Of a stretch of 34,680 bases of DNA, positions 17,187 through 27,141 are shown in pieces. Each line of letters begins with the position of its first letter. Positions within the stretch are counted from its first letter, which is position 1. Origin of the DNA: Boseongicola sp. (GTDB lineage: Bacteria; Pseudomonadota; Alphaproteobacteria; Rhodobacterales; Rhodobacteraceae); the NCBI GenBank assembly GCA_028824715.1, contig JAPPCV010000104.1:1-34680 (forward strand). The letters are read 5' to 3'. The notes under the pieces were generated by a model. It did no database searches. It was not told where the DNA came from and saw nothing but the letters and a program-made list of their open reading frames with translations. A program made the translations under genes and the position numbers.

Positions 17187-17697
17187 TGCGGGATCCCCCG
17201 ACGCCCCTCCCCGCCGCAACGCGTGCGGGAACAAGGCTGAGCGACCATTGACACTCAACACTCAATACCCACAGAACCTCCCGCTGCAAATCAGTCTTTG
17301 CCTGCCTCTCTCCAGGTTCCGCGACACTCCTTCGTTCCAGATGCTGCGGCGACGGGCCCTTCCACGGTGAAGCCGGCCACTCCGCGGGGAACAATTCGGG
17401 ATGCACCATGGACTGGCGTCCGCCACGGGGGCGATGGCCGATGCATTTGGCGCTTGGGAGCACGCGTGACGGCATGCGTGGTCGCTGTATGGCGGCAATA
17501 AGTGATCCGGTGTTCTTGCGCGCCACCAAATGCTGGCGCTGCGGCATTCCTAGGCGTGCGAAGGCCTCCCGAAAGACCCTTGTCCCGGCACCGCTGCCGC
17601 GCGCGGTCTGGTCGCAACGAGAATGTCACCCAGTCACATGAGCGCCGAGCGCACCGAGACCCGCGATCCTCTTGCCCGGGCAACCTGGCGGCAAAGA
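17187..17697. other. Region between the GH116 gene and rsmI; no gene seen
   Basis: Frames here are shadows with no recognisable domain. Many relatives keep a yraN gene at this position next to rsmI; no YraN nuclease-fold motif was found on either strand. The right part holds the 3' flank of rsmI. Confidence 0.4.
17247..17266. promoter_or_regulatory. ATTGA-N10-TCAAT dyad with tandem ACTCAA repeats upstream of GH116
   Basis: The inverted pair ATTGA (17247-17251) and TCAAT (17262-17266) encloses the heptamers ACTCAAC and ACTCAAT in tandem. It stands about 60 bases ahead of ATG 17186, a natural place for an operator controlling a sugar-responsive gene. No regulator gene is adjacent. The arms are short, so this is tentative. 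Confidence 0.25.
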
Positions 17698-18594
17698 TCA
17701 ATTGCCGATCCTGATTCCCAATTGGTAGATGTCACGTCGCGAAAGGCCAAAGCGGCGTGCCACTTCGCTTGCCGCGTCACGGAGTTGCCGGGACTTCAAC
17801 GCCTCCCGCAGCGCCTGCTCCACCTGTGCCGGATCGGGTGGCGTTTCGCGATTCCCGACCAGCAGCACGATTTCGCCCTTGAGCGGCGCCCCGGCAAGGG
17901 ATTCCGCCAGGGCACCGAGGGTATCCCGGCGGATTTCCTCGAATTTCTTGGTGAGTTCCCGACACAGGGCTGCAGGTCGGTCAGCACCCAGAACGTCGGC
18001 CGCATCCTGCAACGTCGCGCCCGCGCGGCGAGGACTTTCATATAGAATGAGTGTGCCGGGCACATCTGCGAGCCTTTCCAGAAACCGCCTTCGCGCACTG
18101 CGCCGCGAAGGCGGGAACCCCGCAAACGCAAACCGGTCGCATGGCAGACCTGCCACGGTCAGGGCAGCAATCAGGGCAGAGGGGCCCGGCACAGGCAAGA
18201 CCCTGTGCCCTTCACCGATCACTGCCCGCACCAAGGCAAATCCCGGGTCGGCCACGAGGGGCGTGCCCGCCTCCGAGGCGTAGGCCACTGACGCGTTCTG
18301 CCCCAACGCCTCAAGCACGGCCTTTCGGTCCCGATCCCCGCTATGGTCGTGGAAAGCCAAGATTCTTCGTCCGGCGAGCGGGACACCGTGGATGTTCATC
18401 AGCCGTCTCAGGCTTCGCGTGTCCTCTGCAACCAACAGGTCGGCATCGCGGAGAACGTCAAGCGCCCGAAGCGTGATGTCGCGTGCATTGCCCAGCGGCG
18501 TGGAAACGAGATGAAGCCCCGCATCCAGGGCTACGCCGTCAGATGCTTTGCTCACCGCTGCGTTGCGTGATTTACTAGGGACGTGTTTCTGCAT
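17698..18594 (-). CDS. rsmI: 16S rRNA (cytidine1402-2'-O)-methyltransferase
   Basis: A 298-residue tetrapyrrole-methylase-fold SAM enzyme that 2'-O-methylates C1402 in the ribosomal P site. Motifs: L-H-L-V-S-T-P-L-G-N-A-R-D-I-T-L-R-A-L, L-V-A-E-D-T-R, S-E-A-G-T-P-L-V-A-D-P-G and P-V-P-G-P-S-A-L. The C-terminal R-D-A-A-S-E-V-A-R-R-F-G-L-S-R-R-D-I-Y is the RsmI-specific helical tail. The start is uncertain: ATG 18594 gives about 26 residues ahead of the first strand and leaves only 32 bases to the divergent lipoprotein gene; a GTG at 18555 would be closer to the family length. Confidence 0.95.
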   Translation of the reverse strand: MQKHVPSKSRNAAVSKASDGVALDAGLHLVSTPLGNARDITLRALDVLRDADLLVAEDTRSLRRLMNIHGVPLAGRRILAFHDHSGDRDRKAVLEALGQNASVAYASEAGTPLVADPGFALVRAVIGEGHRVLPVPGPSALIAALTVAGLPCDRFAFAGFPPSRRSARRRFLERLADVPGTLILYESPRRAGATLQDAADVLGADRPAALCRELTKKFEEIRRDTLGALAESLAGAPLKGEIVLLVGNRETPPDPAQVEQALREALKSRQLRDAASEVARRFGLSRRDIYQLGIRIGN

Positions 18595-18626
18595 AGGCTC
18601 GCACCGAACTGTCCGAGGAGAATCCA

Positions 18627-19784
18627 ATGCTTGCCCGATTGCCGCTTTGCCGCAAGGTCATGACCTGGATGACTGCGCTTGCCTTGCTTGCCGCATGCGA
18701 ACCCACAACGTCTGCGATAGGGCCCTTGATCAACCCGAACGAGGAAGTGCCGGTTGCATTGCTTGTGCCAAAGACCGCTCCGAACGGCTCAATGCTGGCG
18801 CAGTCGCTCGAGAACGCGGCATTGATGGCGGTGGAGGACCTGGGCTCGATCGAAGTCGGCTTGAGGGTGTATGACACCGTCGGCACGCCCGACGGTGCTG
18901 CGGAAGCGGCACGACTGGCGATCCAGGACGGCGCAAAGATCATTCTCGGACCGCTGTTCGCCGAAAACGCACGCGCCGTCGGCGAGGTGGCCGCCGCCAG
19001 CGGCATCAATGTCCTGACATTCTCCAACAATCCGGCCGCTGCGGGGGGCAATGTCTTCATTCTGGGAAACACTTTCCAGACCACCGCCGAGCGGCTTGTG
19101 GAATACGCGCTCAGCCAAGGCAAGAGCGGCATCTTCATCGTGCACGCAGACGATCCCGCGGAACGCGTGGGCGCCGAAGCGATCGAGCAGGCCGCACGCG
19201 AGGCGGGCGGACTCGTGCTCGGCGTCCAGTCGTTCGCCCTCTCGCAACAAGGCGTGGTCGATGCGATTCCCGGCATCGCGAACAGCTTCCTTGCCTACGG
19301 CGCGGACACGATTTTCCTGACCTCCGGCAATTCGGGCGCACTGCCCTTTTTGGCGGCGTTGTTGCCGGAGTACGGCATTGACAGGGACACGGCGCAGTTC
19401 ATCGGGCTTCAGAGGCTCGACGTGCCATCGAGCGCGCTTTCCCTCAAGGGGCTTCAAGGGGCCTGGTTTGCGACTCCCGCACCGGTGCTGGCCCAGCAAT
19501 TCAACCGCCGCTATGCCGGAGCCTACGACTCGCAACCCAGTCCGATCGCGAGCTTGGCGTATGACGGCATTGCAGCGATCGGCGCGCTTGTCGCGCAGGG
19601 CAAGAGCAATGCGCTGCGAGCTGACGCCTTGACCCAGGCGGCCGGATTTGCTGGCGTCAACGGACCGTTCCGCTTGCTGCCAGACGGCACGAATGAACGT
19701 GGACTTGCCGTCGCGCAGGTCGAGAACAACCAGGTGATCGTTATTGACTCCGCCCCAACAAGCTTTGGCAGCGCGGGCTTCTGA
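18627..19784 (+). CDS. LpoA-like penicillin-binding protein activator lipoprotein
   Basis: A 385-residue lipoprotein with the lipobox L-A-A-C24 after a hydrophobic signal. The mature part is a type 1 periplasmic-binding fold like the C-domain of E. coli LpoA: V-A-L-L-V-P, A-A-L-M-A-V-E-D-L, G-A-K-I-I-L-G-P-L-F, V-L-T-F-S-N-N and F-L-T-S-G-N. In E. coli, LpoA reaches through the peptidoglycan to activate PBP1a; the alphaproteobacterial homologues lack the TPR-like N-domain and their role is inferred. GAGGAG (18615-18620) sits ahead of ATG 18627. Divergent from rsmI and overlapping glnD at its 3' end. Confidence 0.87.
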   Translation: MLARLPLCRKVMTWMTALALLAACEPTTSAIGPLINPNEEVPVALLVPKTAPNGSMLAQSLENAALMAVEDLGSIEVGLRVYDTVGTPDGAAEAARLAIQDGAKIILGPLFAENARAVGEVAAASGINVLTFSNNPAAAGGNVFILGNTFQTTAERLVEYALSQGKSGIFIVHADDPAERVGAEAIEQAAREAGGLVLGVQSFALSQQGVVDAIPGIANSFLAYGADTIFLTSGNSGALPFLAALLPEYGIDRDTAQFIGLQRLDVPSSALSLKGLQGAWFATPAPVLAQQFNRRYAGAYDSQPSPIASLAYDGIAAIGALVAQGKSNALRADALTQAAGFAGVNGPFRLLPDGTNERGLAVAQVENNQVIVIDSAPTSFGSAGF

Positions 19785-22566
19785 GCCCCCACGGGACCCG
19801 GACGGTCCTGCCTTTCCGGATCTGGGTCTGAGCGCGGTTCAGATTTATGACGGCGCGTCCGTGCTCGCAAGAATGGCGGATGACATAGGTGGCCTGACTC
19901 CCGGGCGCGGCAACAGGACGCGAATTCGGACAATCGAGCATCTGAGACGGGCTGTCCACAGCGGGCGCGCCACCATCACTGAAGCACTGGAGGCAAAGCC
20001 GTTCGCGTCGCGCGACACGGTACTTGCATTTCGGCACCTGACCGATGGCGTCGTTGAGACCGCCTTCCAGGTCACGTCAACCTGGCTCCACCCCAACCCC
20101 AACCCGACGGACGGCGAACGCATCGCGGTTCTCGCCGTCGGCGGCTACGGCCGGGGCGAGATGGCGCCATACTCGGACGTGGATCTTCTGTTCCTCATGC
20201 CTTGGAAAGTCACGCCCTGGGCCGAGAGCCTGATTGAGAGCATGCTCTACGTGCTCTGGGACCTGCATCTGAAAGTCGGGCATTCTACAAGGAACGTTTC
20301 CGACTGCATCCGGCTCGGGCAGGACGACCACACGATCCGCACGGCGCTTCTGGAACATCGCTTCCTCGTCGGCAACAGCGCCCTGGCAGACGAGCTGGCG
20401 GTTCGGTTGAAGAGGGAGCTCTTCAGCAAGACGGTTTCCGAGTTCATCGAATCCAAGCTGCAGGAACGCGACACCCGTCACCGCCGTCACGGTGGCCGAC
20501 GATACATCATCGAGCCCAACATAAAGGAGGGCAAGGGCGGCCTGAGGGACCTCCAGACGCTCTTCTGGATCGGGAAGTACATTCACGGCGTATCGGATGC
20601 GGCGGAGCTGGTAAGAACAGGCCTGCTGAGCGCCGAGGAATACGAGAAGTTTCGGGCAGCCGAGACATTTCTCATGGCGGTCCGGTGCCATCTCCACGTG
20701 CTTGCCGGCCGCGCGGTGGACCAGTTGACCATAGACGTTCAGCCAACGCTTGCGGAACGGCTTGGCTACAAGGACGGGACAGACCGTCCCGCCGTCGAAC
20801 GCTTCATGCTGGACTACTTCCGTCACGCCACCGTGGTCGGGGAACTCACCCGCATCTTCCTGACAGCGCTGGAGGCGAAACACGTCAAGAAGGCGCCGTC
20901 GCTCGCAAGCTTCTTCCAGCGCCGAAGGCGTGTGAGCGACCAGTACATGCTGCGCCACAACCGCATCGACATTGCCGACGAACACACCTTCCTGGCGGAC
21001 AAGCTGAATCTGTTGAGGATCTTCGAAGAAGCGCTGAGCACGGGGTACCTGATCCACCCGGACGCCATGCGGCTGATCACGGCGAACCTGGGCCTGATTG
21101 ACAACGAAATGCGTCGTTCGCCCGAGGCAAACCGGATTTTCTTCGATACGCTTCTGGAACACGGAAATCCCGAAAGAGCGCTCCGGCGCATGAACGAACT
21201 CGGCGTGCTCGCGGCACTTGTCCCGGAATTCGAGCCCATCGTGGCGATGATGCAGTTCAACATGTACCACCACTACACGGTGGACGAGCACACCATCCAG
21301 TGCATCTCGAACCTGGCAAGGATCGAGCGCGGCGAACTGGTCGAGGAACTGCCGGTGGCGAGCGGCATCCTGGCGAGAGGCGTCAACAGAAAGGTCCTCT
21401 ACACGGCACTGCTGCTGCACGACATCGGAAAGGGCCGCAAGCAGGACCACTCGATCCTCGGAGCACAAATCGCCCGCAAGGCCGCGCGACGGTTCGGGCT
21501 CTCGGAGGGCGAGGTGGAGACGGTCGAGTGGCTTGTCCGCCACCATCTCCTCATGTCTGACGTAGCCCAGAAGCGCGACCTGTCGGAACCCCGCACGGTG
21601 CGCGACTTCGCGAAGGCGGTTCAATCCCGGGAAAGGCTCGACCTGCTGACCGTGCTGACGGTCTGCGACATTCGGGGTGTCGGCCCGGGCACCTGGAACA
21701 ACTGGAAGGCGCAGCTTCTGCGCGACCTTCACGCGATGACGGCCGACGCCCTCGAACGCGGGATGGAGGCCATCAATCGCGGAAGCATGGAATCAGAGGC
21801 CAAGTCGGCGCTACGCCAAGCGTTGGCGAACTGGGACGAAGAATCCCTCCAGCACGAGACCTCGCGCCACTACGGGCCCTATTGGCAGGGTCTGCCGCAT
21901 GACGCGCACCAGGTCCTTGCGCGCTTGCTCTCCGGTATCGGCGACAGCGAAATCCGGAGTGACGTGATGCCTGACGAGGCAAGGGATGCGACTCGAATCT
22001 GCTTTGCGCTCGCGGACCATCCAGGCATCTTCGCCCGGCTGTCCGGCGCGCTGGCACTTGCAGGCGCGAATGTTGTCGACGCGCGGACCTACACGTCCTC
22101 CGACGGCTATGCGACCGCCGTCTTCTGGATTCAGGACAGGGACGGAAGCCCTTACGGCACGGACCAGATGCGGCGACTGCGGGGCGTGATCGAAAAGACG
22201 TTGAAGGGCGAGACATTGCCGCGTGAATCGCTCGTCAGCAAGGATCGGCGGAAGATGAAGGAGCGCGCCTTCGGGGTGCCGACTTCCATCTCGTTCGACA
22301 ACGAGGGCTCGGACATCTACACGATCATCGAGGTCGACACTCGCGACCGCCCGGGGCTGCTCTACGACCTTGCACACGCGCTCGCCCAGTCGAATGTCTA
22401 CATTGCAAGTGCGGTCATCGCGACATACGGCGCCCAGGTCGTCGACACGTTCTACGTGAAGGACATGTTCGGCCTCAAATACCATTCGAAGTCTAAGCAA
22501 AGGACGCTTGAAGCACGTCTCCGCGCCGCCATCGAGGCAGGCGCCGAACGGGCCGCCGCGCCATGA
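19744..22566 (+). CDS. glnD: Bifunctional PII uridylyltransferase/uridylyl-removing enzyme
   Basis: A ~940-residue nitrogen sensor that uridylylates PII when glutamine is low and removes UMP when it is high. Domains in order: nucleotidyltransferase with V-G-G-Y-G-R-G-E-M-A-P-Y-S-D-V-D-L-L at about 131-148, the UTase linker, an HD domain with L-H-D-I-G-K-G near 557-562 for UMP removal, and two ACT domains at about 755 and 858 to the end that bind glutamine. The start is not certain: the frame has no ATG before 19873, yet residues ahead of it (V-Q-I-Y-D-G-A) look like family sequence, so TTG 19744 or 19765, or GTG 19861, may be used. The first gives a 41-base overlap with the lipoprotein gene. 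Followed by murJ, 43 bases on. Confidence 0.95.
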   Translation: MTPPQQALAARASEPPRDPDGPAFPDLGLSAVQIYDGASVLARMADDIGGLTPGRGNRTRIRTIEHLRRAVHSGRATITEALEAKPFASRDTVLAFRHLTDGVVETAFQVTSTWLHPNPNPTDGERIAVLAVGGYGRGEMAPYSDVDLLFLMPWKVTPWAESLIESMLYVLWDLHLKVGHSTRNVSDCIRLGQDDHTIRTALLEHRFLVGNSALADELAVRLKRELFSKTVSEFIESKLQERDTRHRRHGGRRYIIEPNIKEGKGGLRDLQTLFWIGKYIHGVSDAAELVRTGLLSAEEYEKFRAAETFLMAVRCHLHVLAGRAVDQLTIDVQPTLAERLGYKDGTDRPAVERFMLDYFRHATVVGELTRIFLTALEAKHVKKAPSLASFFQRRRRVSDQYMLRHNRIDIADEHTFLADKLNLLRIFEEALSTGYLIHPDAMRLITANLGLIDNEMRRSPEANRIFFDTLLEHGNPERALRRMNELGVLAALVPEFEPIVAMMQFNMYHHYTVDEHTIQCISNLARIERGELVEELPVASGILARGVNRKVLYTALLLHDIGKGRKQDHSILGAQIARKAARRFGLSEGEVETVEWLVRHHLLMSDVAQKRDLSEPRTVRDFAKAVQSRERLDLLTVLTVCDIRGVGPGTWNNWKAQLLRDLHAMTADALERGMEAINRGSMESEAKSALRQALANWDEESLQHETSRHYGPYWQGLPHDAHQVLARLLSGIGDSEIRSDVMPDEARDATRICFALADHPGIFARLSGALALAGANVVDARTYTSSDGYATAVFWIQDRDGSPYGTDQMRRLRGVIEKTLKGETLPRESLVSKDRRKMKERAFGVPTSISFDNEGSDIYTIIEVDTRDRPGLLYDLAHALAQSNVYIASAVIATYGAQVVDTFYVKDMFGLKYHSKSKQRTLEARLRAAIEAGAERAAAP

Positions 22567-22609
22567 TCTTCGCCGCGACTTGCCGAATGCTTCGAAGCAC
22601 GGTGAATTC

Positions 22610-24181
22610 ATGACCGCGATTCGGCTGATATCCGGTGCCGTGACAGTGGGGGCCTGGACGTTCCTGTCGCGCATACTCGGCTTTGTCCGTGACATCCTGA
22701 TCGCGGCATGGCTTGGGAGCGGCCCGGTGGCGGAAGCATTCCTCGTGGCCTTCGCACTGCCCAACATGTTCCGACGGTTCTTCGCGGAAGGCGCCTTCAA
22801 CATGGCGTTCGTCCCCATGTTCGCAAAGAAGCTGGAGGTCGGCGAGGATGCACACGGCTTTGCGCGAGACGCCCTGTCGGGACTGACGCTGATCCTGATC
22901 GCCATCGCGATTCTCGGCACGGTTTTCATGCCGTGGCTCGTTCTTGCAATGGCCAGCGGCTTTGCGAACGACATGCGCTTCGACGCAGCCGTCACCCTTG
23001 GGCGGATCGTGTTTGTCTATGTCGTGTTCATCTCCCTCGCCGCACTCTTTTCCGGCGTCCTGAACGCGGGCGGAAAGTTCGCCGCTGCAGCAGCCGCCCC
23101 GGTGCTTCTGAACATCATTCTGGTCGGCGTGCTGATCCTTGCCGAGCTTGGCCACGGCCGATCCGTGATCGGGGACGCGGACAGCGCTCGCCACGGCACG
23201 CTTCTGGCGTTCGGCGTGGTTCTGGCCGGCGTCGCGCAGCTCGCCCTCGTCTGGATTGCGGCGCGGGCGGCCGGTTTCGGACTCCGGCCTGGCTGGCCAC
23301 GCTGGACCCCGGAACTCAAGCGACTTGCCGTGGTTGCCGCGCCCGCAATGCTGGCTGGCGGCGTCGTGCAGGTCAATCTCCTCGTGGGTCGGCAGGTGGC
23401 AAGCTACTTCGACGGTGCCATCGTTTGGCTGTCCTTCGCGGACCGGCTCTACCAGCTGCCCCTTGGCGTTGTCGGCATCGCGATCGGGATCGTGCTCCTG
23501 CCGGACCTGTCGCGTCGCCTGGCGGCCCGCGACACGGATGGCGGCCAGTTCGCGTTCTCGAGGGCGGTCGAGATGTCCCTGGCGCTGGCCATTCCCGCCG
23601 CTGCCGCGCTAGCGGTGATTCCGGCGGCGATCGTGCGCACGCTCTTCGAGCACGGGGCGTTCGGTCCGGCCGACACGGCTGCCACGGCGCTGGCCACGGC
23701 GGTGTACGGCCTTGGCCTTCCGGCGTTCGTGCTGCAAAAGGCCTTGCAGCCGCTCTATTTTGCACGGCAGGACACGGGCCGCCCGTTCCGCTTTGCCGCC
23801 GCTGCAATGCTGGTCAACGCGATCCTGGCGATCGGGCTTGCGCCGTTCATCGGGTACATCGCCGCAGCCATCGGCACGACGCTTGCAGCGTGGTTCATGC
23901 TGGCATTGCTTTACCTTGGATCAAAGAAAATGGGCCGGGCCGCCGAGCTGGACACGCAGGTCCGGAAGCGCGTGCCGCGCATGCTCATGGCAACGGCAGT
24001 GATGGCTGCCGGGCTCTGGCTCCTGGATCGCTTGCTGCACCCCGTCGCGATGACGGGCGAGCTTGCGGCGATCGCCAGCCTCGCCCTGCTCTGCATCCTC
24101 GGGCTCTTGATCTATGGCGCAGCGGGCATTGCCCTCGGGGCATTTTCGATTGCCGAATTCAGGAAAGCGGTGCAGCGGTAG
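22610..24181 (+). CDS. murJ: Lipid II flippase MurJ
   Basis: A 523-residue MOP-superfamily membrane protein with about 14 hydrophobic helices, moving lipid II across the inner membrane. Family motifs include [10 protein letters not shown] near the N-terminus, the [20 protein letters not shown] region with the key Arg, A-F-V-P and [18 protein letters not shown] 22610 (after GGTGA) begins the first helix; an upstream start in the same frame would add 34 residues overlapping the glnD end. It is cotranscribed with glnD at 43 bases, an order kept in many Rhodobacterales. Convergent with the rhomboid-like gene. Confidence 0.96.
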   Translation: MTAIRLISGAVTVGAWTFLSRILGFVRDILIAAWLGSGPVAEAFLVAFALPNMFRRFFAEGAFNMAFVPMFAKKLEVGEDAHGFARDALSGLTLILIAIAILGTVFMPWLVLAMASGFANDMRFDAAVTLGRIVFVYVVFISLAALFSGVLNAGGKFAAAAAAPVLLNIILVGVLILAELGHGRSVIGDADSARHGTLLAFGVVLAGVAQLALVWIAARAAGFGLRPGWPRWTPELKRLAVVAAPAMLAGGVVQVNLLVGRQVASYFDGAIVWLSFADRLYQLPLGVVGIAIGIVLLPDLSRRLAARDTDGGQFAFSRAVEMSLALAIPAAAALAVIPAAIVRTLFEHGAFGPADTAATALATAVYGLGLPAFVLQKALQPLYFARQDTGRPFRFAAAAMLVNAILAIGLAPFIGYIAAAIGTTLAAWFMLALLYLGSKKMGRAAELDTQVRKRVPRMLMATAVMAAGLWLLDRLLHPVAMTGELAAIASLALLCILGLLIYGAAGIALGAFSIAEFRKAVQR

Positions 24182-24192
24182 ACGGGAATCGG

Positions 24193-24879
24193 TCATCGCC
24201 GCCGCATCCGGTCCAGCAGCCCGCGAAAGGCGCCGCGTGCAAGCGCCGGAGCAAGCACGAATCCCAACGCGAAGCCGGCCGCGTCCGCCACCCAGTCATT
24301 CGACCCGCCGAAGATGATCGCGAAGCCAAGCTGGATGCCAAGCAGGAAACCGATCAGCGTGAAGGCGCGATACTGGTTCTGCCCGGCCGCGCCATACCCG
24401 ACCCAGAGCAGAAAGGTGTAGGCGCCGATCAGGCCGTAGACCGACGGGAAGCCGCCGATCAGCGGAAACTCGTCACTTGTCAGACCGGCAAAGATCAGGG
24501 CGCCAAAGGCGCCGCAGCAGAAGAACAGGACAAGGACGGCGAGGTTGCCCAAGACCTCGCCCACGAGCTTCCCCATGGCAAGAAGGAACACGATGACGAA
24601 CGTCGCATGGGCGAATCCCTGATGGACGAAGGGATAGGTAACGAACCGACGGAGATGCTCGGGCGACCAGTTGCCGGTTTCGATGATCCAGGCCAGCAGC
24701 GGGCCATAGAAGGCAAAGTCGCGAATCGCTTCCGTGCGCCAGCCAATGGCGGCTGGTCCGCCGACGTAGCCCCGGGCTCCAAACGCCAGAACCACCTCGA
24801 TCACGAAAATCAGCGCCGCCAAGGACGCGACCGCCGGCGGCAGGGCATTGAAGGTCGGTTGCAAACCATCGTCTCGCAT
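24193..24879 (-). CDS. Rhomboid-like membrane protein, predicted catalytically dead
   Basis: A 228-residue protein with six or seven hydrophobic segments in the rhomboid layout. The second-helix H-Q-G-F-A-H-A-T-F region and the G[12 protein letters not shown] core are recognisable. At the catalytic serine site (GxSG, just before V-Y) the sequence reads G143-F144-P145-S146, and at the catalytic His (x-H-x-x-G) it reads A-D199-A-A-G. Both residues of the Ser-His dyad therefore appear lost. S146 is displaced by two positions. ATG 24879 is preceded by AAAGG. It lies between murJ and trpS, facing both oppositely; function would be binding rather than cleaving membrane proteins, as in iRhom/derlin relatives, by analogy only. 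Confidence 0.8.
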   Translation of the reverse strand: MRDDGLQPTFNALPPAVASLAALIFVIEVVLAFGARGYVGGPAAIGWRTEAIRDFAFYGPLLAWIIETGNWSPEHLRRFVTYPFVHQGFAHATFVIVFLLAMGKLVGEVLGNLAVLVLFFCCGAFGALIFAGLTSDEFPLIGGFPSVYGLIGAYTFLLWVGYGAAGQNQYRAFTLIGFLLGIQLGFAIIFGGSNDWVADAAGFALGFVLAPALARGAFRGLLDRMRRR

Positions 24880-24954
24880 CGCTTGCCTTTCTTGACGGAG
24901 AAACAAGGTCTCGGTAAGGCCCGCGAGCAGGAAAATCCAGAGGATCGCAGCCAC

Positions 24955-25980
24955 ATGCCGGCCCAAGCATTCACCCCCCGCGTGTTTTCGGGAATCCAGC
25001 CCTCCGGCGGATTGACGCTCGGCAACTATCTCGGGGCGCTCAAGCGCTTCGTCGACATTCAGGATGACGGCGAGCTGGAGTGCATCTACTGCCTTGTCGA
25101 CCTGCACGCGATCACGACGTGGCAGAAGCCCGACGAACTGGTCCGTAACACGCGCGAGGCCGCAGCGACGTTCATGGCGTGCGGCATAGATCCTCGGCGG
25201 TCGATCCTCTTCAACCAGAGCCAGGTGCCGGAACACGCGCAACTGGCATGGATCTTCAATTGCGTCGCGCGCATGGGATGGATGGGCCGGATGACCCAGT
25301 GGAAGGACAAGGCGGGGAAGAACGCGGAGAACGCCTCGCTCGGCCTCTTCGCCTACCCTGCGCTCATGGCGTCGGACATTCTTGCCTATCACGCAACCCA
25401 CGTGCCCGTGGGCGAAGACCAGAAACAGCATCTGGAGCTCACGCGCGACATCGCCGCGAAGTTCAACCACGACTACGAGGTGGATTTCTTTCCGATTGTC
25501 GAACCGATGATCGAAGGTCCGGCCACGCGGGTGATGAGCCTGCGTGACGGCACGAAGAAGATGTCAAAGAGCGATGCCTCGGACATGAGCCGGATCAACC
25601 TTTCGGACGATGCCGACACGATCGCGCTCAAGTTCCGGAAGGCAAGAACCGACCCGGAGCCCTTGCCAGGGACCTACGGCGAACTGGAGGAACGGCCAGA
25701 AGGCCGCAACCTGATTGACATCTATGCCGGCCTGACGGGGCACACTCCGGATGCGGTGATGACGGAGGTTGCCGGCCAGGGATGGGGCAAGTTCAAGCCG
25801 CACCTCGCCGAGGTGGCCGTTGAGACCCTGGCGCCGATCACGAGCGAGATGAACCGCCTTCTGGGTGATCTTCCCGAAATCGACCGCATCCTGGGCGAAG
25901 GTGCGACCCGTGCTCGCGAGGTCGCAGCGCCAATTCTTGCGAGGGCCTACGAAATCATCGGCATGATCTCGTCCCGATAG
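24955..25980 (+). CDS. trpS: Tryptophan--tRNA ligase
   Basis: A 341-residue class I synthetase. The first signature P16-S-G-G-L-T-L-G-N-Y replaces HIGH as in all TrpRS, and K202-M-S-K-S206 is intact. The intermediate [14 protein letters not shown] and [15 protein letters not shown] motifs bind tryptophan and ATP. ATG 24955 follows GAGGA (24940-24944). Divergent from the rhomboid-like gene across 75 bases. The reading frame stays open far upstream through murJ, but that is a property of GC-rich DNA and not part of the protein. Confidence 0.97.
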   Translation: MPAQAFTPRVFSGIQPSGGLTLGNYLGALKRFVDIQDDGELECIYCLVDLHAITTWQKPDELVRNTREAAATFMACGIDPRRSILFNQSQVPEHAQLAWIFNCVARMGWMGRMTQWKDKAGKNAENASLGLFAYPALMASDILAYHATHVPVGEDQKQHLELTRDIAAKFNHDYEVDFFPIVEPMIEGPATRVMSLRDGTKKMSKSDASDMSRINLSDDADTIALKFRKARTDPEPLPGTYGELEERPEGRNLIDIYAGLTGHTPDAVMTEVAGQGWGKFKPHLAEVAVETLAPITSEMNRLLGDLPEIDRILGEGATRAREVAAPILARAYEIIGMISSR

Positions 25981-26166
25981 GGGGCGCCGTTCACGGGCTG
26001 CGCTGCCGGTCAAGGCCAATGACAACCGGCAGTTTGCGACCGCGATTTCCTGCCATTCCCAGACGCGGAAGAGCGCGAGTGGTTTCGACATGGAAGTCCA
26101 GATCTTGGCCACGGATACCGCACGATTACCACCGCAGACGTGGCCTTTCGGTCAGAGAATCCCGCG

Positions 26167-27141
26167 CTAATTCAGGTAGGGGCCGGGATCCACGCTGTTG
26201 AAGCCCTCGCGCACCTCGAAGTGAAGGAACGGCGGATTCGCGTTGCGCACGACCGCGATTCGCTGGCCGCGCCTGACATTGTCGCCCTTTTCCACCGCAA
26301 TATTGTCCAAGCCTGCATAAACCGTCAGCAGGCTGCCTTCATGCCGAAGCACCAGGATCGGCACCTGATCGGTATCGCGCGTGATCGCGGCGACCGTGCC
26401 CGCACCTGCCGCGACAACGGCAGTGCCAGCCGGCGCCGCAATCCCGATGCCTTCGTTCGAACCCTTCTGGAAGGGCCGCACGATGCTGCCCTGGACCGGC
26501 ATCCTGAGGCGGGAATTGTCCGAAGCGGCAGTTTGCCGGTCCTCAAGGCCTGCCGGTCTCGCCGCCGGCGCAGTCGCTGCAGTCGCAGCGGCCGGCAGCG
26601 GTTTCGAAGCCGACGGTGGCAAGGGCGTTTTCGATCCTGAACCCGGCATTTCCACTGTCGTGGTTTCTATGGCTCCCGAGGCGTCCGCTGGCGGAATCAC
26701 CAGGTACTGGCCGACCCGAAGCTCGGGGCTTGGGCCAAGCCCGTTCCTCTCGGAGATGCTCTCGGCGGACACGCCATAGTGCCTCGCAATCGTGAACACG
26801 GTCTCTCCGGCAACCACCCGATGGCGTACAGGAACCGATGCAGGTGAAGCTCCGGTTGTTCCGTCGGCCCTGTCTATCGCTGAACCGGCGAGTTCAACAA
26901 CGCTTGCCGAACCTGTGCCGGTACCAGGCACATTGCGCGTCAGCGAGGGGTTCTCGACCCGATTGTCGGACGTCGGCGCGGAACCAAGAGCGGCACGCAC
27001 GGCATCCGACGTGTCCAGCTGCCCGGTCGTTCCACGAAAATCGAAATCGAAATCGCGAAGACGGTCGCCGCCGCAGGCGACAAGCGCCATCGTGCCGGAC
27101 AGCAGGACAGCCAGCCGAATCGGAAACGCCAAATGAGTCAT
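26167..27141 (-). CDS. NlpD-like lipoprotein: LysM plus degenerate LytM (M23) domain
   Basis: A 324-residue lipoprotein with lipobox L20-V-A-C23. A LysM domain (106-150) binds glycan strands; a Pro/Ala/Ser linker follows; an M23 fold occupies about 212-316. The metal ligands expected of an active M23 peptidase are gone: the H-x-G-x-D box reads N229-E-G-I-G233, and the Y-x-H box reads Y275-A-G277; only H307 of the final H-x-H remains. The protein should therefore activate amidases rather than cut peptidoglycan, as E. coli NlpD and EnvC do. ATG 27141 is chosen because GAGGAG precedes it. It lies downstream of surE-pcm, the classical order, but a terminator intervenes at 27272-27298. The gap 25981-26166 before trpS holds nothing seen. 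Confidence 0.9.
   Translation of the reverse strand: MTHLAFPIRLAVLLSGTMALVACGGDRLRDFDFDFRGTTGQLDTSDAVRAALGSAPTSDNRVENPSLTRNVPGTGTGSASVVELAGSAIDRADGTTGASPASVPVRHRVVAGETVFTIARHYGVSAESISERNGLGPSPELRVGQYLVIPPADASGAIETTTVEMPGSGSKTPLPPSASKPLPAAATAATAPAARPAGLEDRQTAASDNSRLRMPVQGSIVRPFQKGSNEGIGIAAPAGTAVVAAGAGTVAAITRDTDQVPILVLRHEGSLLTVYAGLDNIAVEKGDNVRRGQRIAVVRNANPPFLHFEVREGFNSVDPGPYLN

Noticed and set aside
20077-21732. Long minus-strand open frame antisense to glnD (551 codons)
   Set aside because: It has no recognisable motif, and the plus strand carries the full GlnD domain set. It is a shadow frame.
22708-24954. A very long open frame running through murJ and the rhomboid-like gene into trpS
   Set aside because: The translation is Arg/Pro/Gly-rich with no domain until the TrpRS start at 24955. 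Two real genes occupy the DNA in other frames, so the openness is a GC-rich artefact.
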